Below are positions 33,216 to 44,256 of a DNA stretch of 64,000 bases, one piece after another. Under the pieces are notes generated by a model. It was not told the DNA's origin. It saw nothing but the letters and a program-made list of their open reading frames with translations, and ran no database searches. The position numbers and the translations under genes are program-made. The DNA is from Trema orientale (lineage: Eukaryota > Streptophyta > Magnoliopsida > Rosales > Cannabaceae). Every line of letters begins with the position of its first letter. Position 1 is the first letter of the stretch. Location: assembly GCA_002914845.1 (NCBI GenBank), contig JXTC01000228.1, positions 287,734-351,733 on the forward strand, written 5' to 3'.

Positions 33216-34495
33216 TTGAATACAATAAAAAAATGTGCTTAAGCAGCAGCAGATTTAATTTTTAGTTACAAAAAAAAAAATACTAATCCTTTTTGTTTCG
33301 GATAACAACGTAATACTAGATAATTGTTACAAACTAGTAGTTTCCAATACTCAAGTCTTTTGCTTTCTTGCATTTACAAATAAAATATGTAAATATATCA
33401 CAAATAAACTACCACTATAAATTAGTAAATAAAACTATTGTAAATTAGTGTATTTATTTACCTGATTTATCTTTATCTTTTCTTTCTTTTTTTCGTTTAA
33501 ACTTCATTGACATTTGAGACTAATCTTTTAGTTACAGTGAAAACGAGAAACTCCTATTTTGATTAAAAATAGATTTCAAGGAAAGAAATTTAATGATTTG
33601 GATCACTCCATGTTCTTAGCTTCAAAGGAAACTTTGTCAATGGCAGAGTCTCCGATCTTTCCAGCCTCGTCAATTTCAAATCCCTCTTCACCATTCTCAA
33701 AAAAAAAAAAAAAATCCATCTTCATCAACGACAACGATTTCTCTAGTGATCAAATTCTGTCTCCCATCTTCATCTCCATCTCTCATCTTCGATTTCGAGC
33801 CTCCACAGATTGAGGGTCGTTGTCCTTGCCAAAAATCGAATATATGGTCAAATTCTGTCGACTCCACTCAAACTCCGGTGACTCTACATCCTCAGTTTGA
33901 GAATGAGGAAGTGGGAGATCAAAGGGTAAATTTGGTATTGAAGAAATACAAATAATAAGAAGGGATATTTTTGTTCATAAAACTAGAAAGAGGTATCTAT
34001 TTAAGGGTAACCCCAAAAGTGCGATATTCTTGTACAAAGCCCATAATAATAACAAGAAAGATATATTGAGCCCAATTTTATGAATTTTTTATTTAAAAAA
34101 CAAAACAAAACTACTAAAGATGAGTTCGGGTCTTTGTTTTAGACTATATAAAAGTCCCTTCTTTGTAAACTACTAAGGAAAATCCTCCTTGTTGTCTTAT
34201 TTTGTTTTGTTTTTATTTTTTATTCTTTTCTTTTTTTTTTCATAGGTGTGTAAGACCTTTCAGTTTTTTGATCAAGTCTGGGGTTGTTTAGTAATATAAA
34301 GGAGAGGAAGGGGATAGCCAAAATGGTATCTTTTCTTGAGTATTATTACAATAGGAATTTCAGACCCATTGAACAGTCAAGGATGTTCTCTGAGGGTTTT
34401 TTAGGCGGACCTTGCCCCATCGAGTAATGGTGTGCATAACCCTAGTTCCATCAAATATTGCTACTAGTAAGGATTGCATAATTTGTGGTCCCAGG
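33216..34495. other. Intergenic; possible gene fragment at 33640-33830
   Basis: Mostly AT-rich. The plus-strand text at 33640-33830 reads MAESPIFPASSISNPSSPFS, then serine-rich text and an A-run, and resembles the N-terminus of an ordinary plant protein, but I cannot place it. It may be a captured fragment or chance. Confidence 0.3.
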
Positions 34496-34817
34496 CAGAG
34501 ATGGATCCAGGATTTTAATTCAGTGGGTGCATAATGAACATTTTTTTTTTCAAGAAACTGATCATATAAGAAGGAAGAATTTAACTATTTAGTAATACTG
34601 TAGCACCAATCAACATATTAAAATTGTCCCCTACGAGTTTTCGTGTTTTAAAAATACTTTATACCTTATTGTCAGTTATATCAAAATTATCTATGTCACG
34701 ATCTTCTTTTTTAGTTGTTTGATTTTTAAATGTTATACTAATTTGTCAAGAGTATAAAAAGAAATTATGGAATCAAATATAGATGTAACCCAAAAAAAAA
34801 AAAAAACAGCCAATTAT

Positions 34818-36339
34818 AAACACACTTGTGTCGTTGGAAATAAACGCCTAATACCAAATTAACATTTATAATTACCTCCTATTAACTAACCTAGCAAGTC
34901 TAGTTAAATCTAGAATTAACTAGTATAGTGGCAAGAAGGGTCGATCCACAGAGATTGGATTTTAGATTAGTTGTTAAGTACCAAAATTGTCATAACCTAA
35001 TTTTATCTAGGCATCAAAACTAAACAAATTTAAAATAAAATAGATAAAAATAAAGATAAAAAGAATTACATAAATAAAATATAAAAATTACTATGCACTA
35101 ATATACTAAGGACATGATTTCCCCTAATTACTACTAAATTCGTCAAATTAAGCAATTACTAGCCTAATTCCATTAAATTCACTAATCAAGAGACCTAATC
35201 TAACCTCATTCCCTCTCTCGAGTACCGAATGAGACAATATGCCTAAGTACCCAAGTTGATATCTCTATCTAACCTGGTTTTCTAATCACTCTTTAAGTTT
35301 TAGCCCTTAAGAACTTCTTAATTTGATTATCTAGGTGTTGATCTCCTCTCGGTCTCACAACAAACTAAACTATGTTTCTCAATTCCGGTTTATGAAATCA
35401 AACTCTCTCAAGTATCAAAATCACAAGTTAAGTTCAACTAATTCATTGGCCACATAAATTAGATGTAATAAGCAAGGAGAAACATAAATGAATTGACAAT
35501 AGAAAATAAGCTAACAATTAACAAAATAGGTAAAACAAAGTATAAAAAAAGTACATCAAATCCTAAGATAGAGAATCAATCCAAGCATAGTAAAACCCAT
35601 GGCTAATCTCGTAAAGAATTTCAATATTCCCAAACAAATTATACAATATGCCCAATAGAAAATTCAAATGAGATTAGGGTGAGAAAGAGGAAGAGAAAAC
35701 TCATTTGTGGAGGTAGAACTTCAAGCCTTCAATTCTTCAAGCATCTCTCTCAAGCATCCTCTCCAAATTTTAGCTCCAAAGCTCTCTCTCTCTAGGAATT
35801 TTAGCTCTCAAAGGTTTGCTTCCTCTTCTAACTCTCCACACTTTGAAATAGAGGCTAAAGTATCTATTTAAAGGGTACTAAGATGACCTAAGAAAGGAAG
35901 AAATCTAACCATCCATTGGTATTAGATCAAGGGCCAAAAATAGCCCTTAAAGTTGGCCAAAAACGTGTGGACATGTGGCTGCAAAATGGGAAAAACGCCA
36001 CTTCTACGAGTGTTGAAATCGCAGTGGCACCGCGGTGCCACTTTCTGGGCACTGCAGTGCTAGCATTCTAGTTCTGAGGCATCGCGGTGCCCTTTTTGAG
36101 CACCGCGGTGCCTAACTGCTGGTCCAATTGAGCTTTTTAGCTCTCTTTGATGCTCTCGTTTCGGCTATTAATGGCTTCATAAACTTCTCCTTTTTGGTGT
36201 CAAATATACACTAAGCCTCAATTTCTTATTTTCTATAATAAAAATACAAAACAACATTAAAACAACATAAATGCTTGAGAATTTACAATTATTTGAACTT
36301 GGAGAATACTTGATTTGTGAGTAAAATATACACCCATCA
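34818..36339 (-). repeat. Left (3') LTR of the second non-autonomous element
   Basis: About 1520 bp. Contains gtggcaccgcggtgccac at 36024-36041 and gagcaccgcggtgcc near 36098. Confidence 0.88.
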
Positions 36340-38098
36340 AATACCCCAAACTCAAAAGTTTGCTTGTCCTCAAGCAAAATAAAAGAGAGAAGAAAACAAA
36401 CACAAATCAAGTGATAAAAATGTAAATATCAAAATGTGAGTTTTGCATCGAATCAACAACTATGCATGTATCTCCGAAGTCACAAAATGATCTAAGTTCA
36501 AATGGAAGGTAACTATTGAAAGTCTCAAGAATTTGAACATCAAGCATCGGATTTATTCCACTGAAGATCCTCTCGTGAAAGTGTGTGCATAATCAATCTC
36601 ACTTAACCAAATAAACTCCGGATAAACTTATGTGCTTAGGAGACTATGAGTTATCTCTAGATAATACAATTTAGAACTACCATAAGCCCATTTTTCAAGT
36701 TGCTCTCCACTAATATAGGTTATAGTATCATTGAAGATCAAGAGGTCTTTCAAGGGTTGTAGTGTGAGGCTGGGGTGAAAGGTAGATGAGAAGGAAAATT
36801 TTAGGCTCGGATCACCCTAAGCATGTATCACAACTCAAGGATCTTGTATAATTTCCAAGAAAATTCACTCACTAAACCCCCCATTGCATTATTTTTCTTC
36901 TTTCAATTCTTCCCACAATAAGTTTATTCACCAAAAAAGACAAAATCAACCACAATCCTTTATTCATTTTTCTCTTTTCTTCTTTTTTTTTCCCCCTTTT
37001 TTTAATTTTTTTTCTCTTTTTTTTTTCTCTCTCTTTTATTTTTTATTATAAACAAGATAAGGATTGTGATAAAAATAAGAGTAGCATAAAGCTCACCCCC
37101 AAACTCAAAATCAACATTGTCCTCAATGTTGAAAAGAATAGAAGGTAATGCACTCTCTCCTTTCTTTTATTGATATCAAACCAATCCATCAATAATTCTC
37201 CAAACACAACCCAAACTTATATTTATGCTTAACGAACCATGCAAGAGTGCAATGCAATCAAGCCTATTGGTGATAAGTTTAGGAAATGGGAATTAATTTG
37301 GTGGTTTGGATGGACTTATGAAGGTAATGAAGGAAATAGGTCAAATCGGCTCAAGAGGGGTTAACTAGGGATAAAAATTTCAAGGGTTAGCTTCAAAGGC
37401 TCAAACGATCAAAAGAAATGCCTAAATCCTCTCTTCAATGATACTTAACCTAAGATTTCGCCTCAAGCAACACTCAAATGGGTTCTAGAGCTCATGAGAT
37501 GTCAAAGCCTAATTAATGCACATAAGTATTCTCTAAAGCTCAAATTAGTCAAGTGATCATAATTCATGGTGCTCAAATGTAAAGAGTCAACAGTGAAATT
37601 CAATCAATGCGAGTCAAGCACACAGATAATTCAATGAATTGCATTCCAAAATACCTAAAAAACACTAAGTGACTATACACATCATCAATACCAGGTCATC
37701 TTATCTTATCAAAACTCACAACTTATTCAAAACAACTAAAGAAAAGCAAGTAAAAATATATATATATATATATATATAGATTGATGAAAGACACAAGTCA
37801 TGGAAGGAAAAGTCATGGCCACCAACACATAAACTAGGCTAAAAGCCAACAAATAATCAACCAACAAGTGTCCCCACCCCCAAACTCACAATTAACAATA
37901 TTCAATCCAACTAAGCACAAGGGAGTGAGAAAACATACCTAAGAGGCGAGACATCTCGCCTCCAAGTATGGTGGAGACAGTGGTGCTCTAGGCATAGTAG
38001 CTCTAACTTGAGGTGGTGGGACATTCCTCCATGCCTCACATCTTTATGCTCAACTATATACAAATTGGAAGCTTGTCAAAGATCGGCCTCCGCCCATA
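36340..38098 (-). other. Non-coding 3' part of the second non-autonomous element
   Basis: Contains T/C-rich DNA at 36960-37050, an (AT)n run at 37757-37779 and phrases shared with 29186-30727 and 14713-17200 (gtcctcaagcaaaa; tcaacattgtcctcaatg; gtcaagcacacagataat). Confidence 0.6.
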
Positions 38099-38464
38099 TT
38101 ACGTGTCGTACAACACGACATATGGGTCTTGGTTCCGAATGCCCTCAAGCTTGGCAATGTATGGCAATGCTTGGCACGTACGCTCAACTTGATTCAGCTT
38201 TGGCACATGTGCATGGTGGGCTTCAATGACCTGTGCTAGAGGTAGTGGAAGAGGTTTTGACCATATAGGATCGTCATAAATATGAGCTTTGATAGCCGGT
38301 GGCATAATAACTTGGATCTCAAAAGGTTGAGATTCATAAGTATTGTCTTGAACCTCCTCCTCACTTGAGCAGTCATCATCAAACGACCCAAAGATCCTCC
38401 CGCTTGTGCCCATCTCCTCTCGATGGCTTTTACAATTGCATATATCTTGTGTATCCCTTGCCAC
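38099..38464 (-). pseudogene. Acidic segment of the second non-autonomous element
   Basis: ARDTQDICNCKSHREEMG, FDDDCSSEEEVQDNTYESQ, PFEIQVIMPPAIKAHIYDDP. The 121-residue frame shares its first half with 30728-31043. Role unknown. Confidence 0.7.
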
Positions 38465-38515
38465 CGTCTCTATTCTCTCTAACTTCTCTATATGGAGCCT
38501 TGTCTCCTCTGAAAA

Positions 38516-38860
38516 TTAGGCAACTAGCTCTTCAAGGTTGAGCGAAGACTCCGCTTGATGATGTAGAGTGTCAAACCATGGCACCAAACTATTGGAATTA
38601 TCATCTAAACCGAGGTGGCTTAGTGGATAATTCCAACTCCGATAATCAATATTGGCCATATCTTCCAATAACCAATAGGCTTTATCGACGGATAATTGGT
38701 GGAAATAGACAGTACCATCTCCTCTTTCCACCCACATTCTTGTTTCAGGCCATAAATTGTAGAGGAAGATTTGTGGTTGACACTCCCGAGAGAAGCCATG
38801 ATTGGGGAAATTGATGAGCAACTCTTTGTATCTCCACCATACACAATGAAACGGGTCCAA
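38516..38860 (-). pseudogene. Gag fragment of the second non-autonomous element
   Basis: MDPFHCVWWRYKELLINFPN, then QIFLYNLWPETRMWVERGDG and VDKAYWLLEDMANIDYRSW: Athila gag pattern with a 114-residue open frame. Then SSLNLEELVA leads towards the acidic segment. Confidence 0.85.
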
Positions 38861-39052
38861 GTCTCATTGAGCAAATCTCAAGAGGACTTGTCGATCTACC
38901 ATCTCCAAGTACCTCACAAAACAAACAATAAGAAAATAAAAATAAAAAATAAAAATAAAGAAAATAAAAATAAAAAATAAAAATAAAAATAAACACCTAA
39001 ATTAAAATCAAGCTACTTACTTTCGATATTAAAAACAATTTAAAAATGTCAA

Positions 39053-39070
39053 TCCCCGGCAACGGCACAA
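39053..39070 (-). promoter_or_regulatory. Primer-binding site of the second non-autonomous element
   Basis: Plus strand tccccggcaacggcacaa; its complement ttgtgccgttgccgggga fits the Asp-type site. Confidence 0.8.
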
Positions 39071-39075
39071 AAATT

Positions 39076-40619
39076 TGGTAACTTTGGGGAAAACACACTT
39101 ATGTCGTTGGAAATAAACGTCCAATACCAAATTAACATTTATAATTACCTCCTATTAACTAACCTAGCAAGTCTAGTTAAATCTAGAATTAACTAGTACA
39201 GTGGCAAGAAGGGTCGATCCACAGAGATTGGATTTTAGAATAGTTATTAAGTACCAAAATTATCATAACCTAATTTTATTTAGTCATCAAAACTAAATGA
39301 ATTTAAAATAAATAGATAAAAATAAAGATAAAAAGAATTACGTATATAAAATATAGAAATTACTATGCACTAATGTACTAAGGATATGATTTCTCCTAAT
39401 TACTAGTAAATTCGTCAAATTAAGCAATTACTAGCCTAATTCCATAAAATTCACTAATCAAGGGACCTAATCTAACCTCATTCCCTTTTTCGAGTACCGA
39501 ATGAGACAATATGCCTAAGTACCCAAGTTGATATCTCTATCTAACCTGGTTCTCTAAGCACTCATTAAGTTTTAGCCCTTGAGAACTTTTTAATTTGATT
39601 ATCTAGGTGTTGATCTCCTCTCGGTATCACAACAACCTAAACTATGTTTCTCAATTCCGGTTTATGAAATCAAACTCTCTCAAGTATCAAAATCACAACC
39701 TAAGTTCAACTAATTCATTGTCCACATAAATTAGGGGCAATAAGCAAGGAGAAACATAAATGAATTGACAATGGAAAATAAACCAACAATTAACAAAATA
39801 GGCAAAACAAAGTATAAAAAGGGTACATCAAATCCTAAGATAGAGAATCAATCCAAGCATAGTAAAACCCATGGCTAATCTCATAAAGTATTTCAATATT
39901 CCTAAACAAATTATACAATATACCCAATACAAAATTCAAATGAGATTAGGGTGAGAAAGAGGAAGAGAAAACTCTTTTGTGGAGGTAGAACTTCAAGCCT
40001 TCAATTCTTCAAGCATCTCTATCAAGCATCTTCTCTAAATTTTAGCTCCAAAGCTTTCTCTCTCTCTAGGATTTTTAGCTCTCAAAGGTTTGCCTCCTCT
40101 TCCAACTCTCCACACTTTGAAATGGAGGCTAAAGTATCTATTTAAAGGGCACTAAGATGACCTAAGAAAGGAAGAAATCTAACCATCCATTGGTGTTAGA
40201 TCAAGGGCCAAAAATGGCCCTTAAAGTTGGCCAAATATGTGTGGACATGTGGCTGCAAAATGGGGAAAACGCGGCTTCTACGCGTGCTGAAATCGTAGTG
40301 GCACCGCGGTGCCACTTTCTGGGCACTGCAGTGCTAGCATTCTAGTTCTGAGGCACCGCGGTGCCCTTTTTGAGCACCGCGGGACATAGCTGCTTGTCCA
40401 ATTGAGCTTTCTAGCTCTCTTTGATGCTCCGGTCCTCGTTTCGGCTATTAATGGCTTCATAAACTTCTCCTTTCAGGTGTCAAATATACACTAAGCCTCA
40501 ATTTCTTATTTTCTACAATAAAAACACTAAACAATATTAAAACAACACAAATGCTTGAGAACTTACAATTATTTGAACTTGGAGAATACTTGATTTGTGA
40601 GGAAAATATACACTCATCA
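39076..40619 (-). repeat. Right (5') LTR of the second non-autonomous element
   Basis: 1544 bp, TGGTAACTTTGGGG...CACTCATCA in plus reading, with the same palindromes at about 40299-40316 and 40353. Confidence 0.88.
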
Positions 40620-41144
40620 ATGATCTTCTTTTTTAGTTGTTTGATTTTAAATGTTATATTTATTTGTCAAGAGTATAAAAAGAAATTATGGAATCAAATA
40701 TAGATGTAACCAAAAAAAAAAAACAGCCAATTATAACTTGGCTTCGAGGATTAAGTGGGAATTAATAGTTAAAGAATCCATTATAGTATTTAGTGAAAGT
40801 AAAAAGAAAAGGAAGAAGAAGAAGTGTTAAACTGACATGAGATTTTGATGGAGGAAAAAATTTGTATTGAATTAGGGTTTTAGACTTTAGAGTGTAGTCG
40901 ATAGTTCTTTTTTTTTCAATGACCAATTAAGCTGAGAATTTTTAGAAAAATAAATGAAGTACATCTTTAATCTTAAGTAGAAATAATAAAATTGAGAAGC
41001 ACAAATAAACACACATGAAAAAAAATTGAGTGGGGCATGTGGGTTTTTCTTGGAAAATAAATTCAATTTTAGGGGTAAAAATCTAAATTTAGGAAAGTTG
41101 AACAAGGGCACTTGCGTCCACTTACCCTGTTCCCAGACACTCTG

Positions 41145-41392
41145 CATCAAGTACTAGACTGGTATAAAACAAGTATTCACATTTAAAACCCCTAAGAGGA
41201 TTACATAGCACTCAAATATGTGACTATGACCTTACACTGACTAATATTTACCATTAGACTACCACCAAGTTTGGTTTGAACTTAACCATTTAATGCCATA
41301 ACCAAAACGAAATCACAATGTTTGGGTCATGTTTCTAGGTTTGATAAGTCATAAGTCCACCCGTAGAGAGAAGAGTAAACTAGCCCTAAGAA
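41145..41392. other. Intergenic, no gene seen
   Basis: About 250 bp with no recognisable feature. Confidence 0.4.
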
Positions 41393-41757
41393 GAGTATTT
41401 ATAAGAAATGACCTTTTTTTCACATCAATTTAAAAAAATGGCCGTTTTTACACCTCTTTAATAAGTAGCCATTTTTTCATTTAATTTGGCTAAATAGTTG
41501 TTTTTAATAGATCAATTTTATGTAAAATATATCAATTTTATGTTTGTATATCAATTTTTATATATTATTTCAATTTTTTTTATTCATATATCAATTCTAT
41601 ATAAAATAAAACAATTTTTTTACACTGATATATTTTTTTATAAAATTAATTTATTTCGGCTTTTTTTAATTAACTTGGCCATGTTTTTAGTAATATTTGA
41701 AAAATAGCCATTTTTAAATAATGACTGAAAAAATTGACTATTTGGCTAAGAAGTCCT
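41393..41757 (+). mobile_element. MITE family 2, copy B
   Basis: Begins gagtatttataagaaatgacc and ends tatttggctaagaagtcc, like copy A, with AT-rich atatcaattttta phrases inside. Target duplication not clear. Confidence 0.75.
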
Positions 41758-41759
41758 AA

Positions 41760-41793
41760 CGTATATTTGTGTCAAGCGTATATTTGTGTCAAG
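41760..41793. repeat. 17-bp perfect tandem duplication
   Basis: cgtatatttgtgtcaag occurs twice back to back, just after MITE copy B. Confidence 0.9.
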
Positions 41794-41869
41794 CTTGTAT
41801 TGAACACATGATATTTATGGGGCTTCTTACACAATTCTAGGCTGAAAGTACCAAAAATTGAAAAATCAC

Positions 41870-42225
41870 GAATGAGCTGAATTTTTTGAAAAATCTCAAA
41901 ATGCTTTAGGAAAATATCATTTTTAAAAGCTGTTCAGAAAAATAACATTATTAATAAATATTTAAAAAAATACTACTTTTTCTTCACAATTGGTATTTTT
42001 CAATGGTATTCGGGGTAACCATTTGGGTTACTTGGGGGTAACTAATCTAGTTACTTGAGGTAAGACAACTTGATTAGTTACTTCAAATATCTCATCAATT
42101 AATGAAAAGTGGTATTTTTCTAAATACTTATAAAAGTGTTATCTTTCAAATTAAAATCCGGAATTTTTCAAACATTTTCAAAATTAGGAATTTTTTAAAT
42201 TATCATAAAAAATCAAATTTCCTCA
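41870..42225. mobile_element. Candidate inverted-repeat MITE
   Basis: Left sequence (attttttgaaaaatctc; aaatactactttttc) resembles the reverse complement of the right part (aaaattccggatttt; aaataccacttttc). The centre holds ggggtaacc/gggttacttg phrases. Arms are diverged and no target site was found. Confidence 0.4.
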
Positions 42226-42263
42226 TATTAACGTTTAATGGGCCTCTATCATGCAAAATAATT

Positions 42264-42575
42264 AAGTATTTATAAGATATGACATTTTTTTAAGATTAAT
42301 TTTAAAAATAAATGTTTTTTACACATATTTAATTAATAACCCTATTATAATTTTATTTTGATAAATGCCCTTTTGTTAGTTGATCTATTTTTTTTGAAGT
42401 AAATCAATTTTTGAAAAAGTAAATAAATTTTTTAAAAATTAAATCAATTTTCAAAAAGTAAATCAATATATGAAATTAAATAATTTACAAAATTCGGTCA
42501 TTTTTCAGAAGTATTTTAAAAAACGGTTATTTTGCGGGTTATGATCCAAAATTCGGCCATTTGGCTAAAAAGCCC
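42264..42575 (+). mobile_element. MITE family 2, copy C (9-bp target site)
   Basis: 312 bp, aagtatttataagatatgac ... ggccatttggctaaaaagccc, flanked by a perfect 9-bp repeat aaaataatt (42255-42263, 42576-42584). Confidence 0.88.
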
Positions 42576-43090
42576 AAAATAATTCTTGCTGGAACTGACC
42601 TGATACTTAGGAAAAACTATAGATGCATGGGTTCAATGGAAAATACATGAACACTTCATGAACGCAGCAGAAAAATTAACGTATTTAGGTTTTAAAATTT
42701 AACATGAAAACAATTTTCATAACCATACAACATGCATATACGAAATAAGATCGTGTATAATATAAATCAAATCAAGATGCATAAACCCTAGACATTAGAT
42801 TTGAATTTTACCTCTTGTAGCATATTCTGCCTTGATCTTCTCGTTGATGATGATCAAACCTCCAACCCTAAATCTTCTTGTCTATTCTCCGGCTCTTAGA
42901 AGATGAGGTGAGTGGGAACCAAGTTGAATCCTTCGTTAGAAAACGATCAAGAATGCCTTCTTGATCCTTTGGAACATGGAGACATGAGATGAGACTGTGA
43001 AGTAGCAGAAAATTTTTTCTCCCACTTTTTCACTCAACCCTGGCTAAAATCTCTCTCTCCCTTTCCATTTGTTTCACGTGTAGCATTATA

Positions 43091-44256
43091 TGCTGGAAAT
43101 TTCGAAAACAAATTTCCGAAAAACAATTTTTCCGAAAACGATTTCCGCAGTTTTGTAAACAAATCAAGAACGCAATGGAATAGGTATTTTAAATTTTTTT
43201 CTTGAAACTTTACAAAACAAAAACGTAGGATCATTGATCTAACATAAATCAATTCATGGATCCTGGTTTTAGATAAAACCTGGAAGCGCTTCATAACCAT
43301 TGAGCCTTCCTGTCTATTCTCTAGAATCCGTTGAATGATCTAGTGTGTGGGCACCTTCTTGATTCCCAAAGAGAGATGAGCGGACAATCCAGAAGACGTT
43401 CTTCCTTGTCCTTGACCACACGTCTACGACCATGGGTATCTCTCCCTCGGTGGCCATGAACGAATACGGGACTTCTCCTGCAGCAGCTCGGTTCTCTCTC
43501 ACTCTCTCTTTTTCTCTCTGTCACACGAAATGCACAGATACTGTGCTGTAGGTGGCATGTGGTATACTTAGAGAGGCTTAGGAGAACTTTTCTCTTAAGT
43601 ATTAGAAAGATGTAAACCCTAATGGGTTTATTGGGCTCAACTGACCATTCAATTAGTAATTGGGCTATGTGTGAGCTAGACAGGGGACCTTATGGATCCA
43701 AATAGTCTAAGCTTCAATAGGCCAACTATCCACAATCATAATTAACTCTTAATTATGACTGGACGTTGTCCATTAATATTGAGGAACTCCACTATATATA
43801 GGCCCAATATTGCACTCTTAGACTAAATGTCATATATTTTCTGTGAAGCTAATTAACACCTTAATTAACTTGATCCATTTAGCATATACTATACCTGCAG
43901 ATATACCCCCGATGCAATGCCGTACTAGTGAGGTGAAATTACTGTATTACCCCTCTAGTACATATTTACCTTTGAGTTATNNNNNNNNNNNNNNNNNNNN
44001 NNNNNNNNNNNNNNNNNNNNNNNNNNNNNNNNNNNNNNNNNNNNNNNNNNNNNNNNNNNNNNNNNNNNNNNNNNNNNNNNNNNNNNNNNNNNNNNNNNNN
44101 NNNNNNNNNNNNNNNNNNNNNNNNNNNNNNNNNNNNNNNNNNNNNNNNNNNNNNNNNNNNNNNNNNNNNNNNNNNNAAATAGATAACACTTAAATCCAAT
44201 AAACATTGTTTAAAATGCCAAACAAAGAAACTGCTTTCTATGGCATATTCCCAATA
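43091..44256 (-). repeat. Left (3') LTR of the Copia element, contains assembly gap
   Basis: Matches 50356-51199 and 51905-51984 on either side of the run of N (43981-44176). Confidence 0.9.
43981..44176. other. Assembly gap (196 N)
   Basis: The right LTR has about 705 bp (51200-51904) in the corresponding place, so the gap length is probably not measured. Confidence 0.95.

Larger units (their letters stand above)
34818..40619 (-). mobile_element. Second non-autonomous Athila-like Ty3/Gypsy element
   Basis: LTRs at about 34818-36339 and 39076-40619 are 3-4 percent different in the stretch I compared, so it is younger than the first. A primer site of the Asp type (39053-39070) adjoins the right LTR. 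The 2.7-kb inside has a gag fragment, the acidic segment and a non-coding 3' part, in the same order as at 27795-33023. Instead of a 5-bp repeat, about 118 bp of the host sequence occur on both sides (34698-34817 and 40620-40737). It has no polymerase and is taken to depend on a relative. Confidence 0.87.
34698..40737. repeat. About 118-bp direct repeat flanking the second non-autonomous element
   Basis: 34698-34817 and 40620-40737 both read gatcttcttttttagttg...gtcaagagtataaaaagaa...atagatgtaac, then an A-run, then cagccaattata. The copies differ by only a few bases and A-run length. Confidence 0.9.
34496..41144. mobile_element. hAT-like non-autonomous element hosting an LTR element
   Basis: The left end cagagatggatccaggattt...cagtgggtgc and the right end gggcacttgcgtccactta...cccagacactctg match the general plant hAT end pattern (CAG..GGATCCAGG and its inverse). 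No 8-bp target duplication was found and no transposase remains, so this is tentative. The LTR element 34818-40619 lies inside. Confidence 0.45.
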
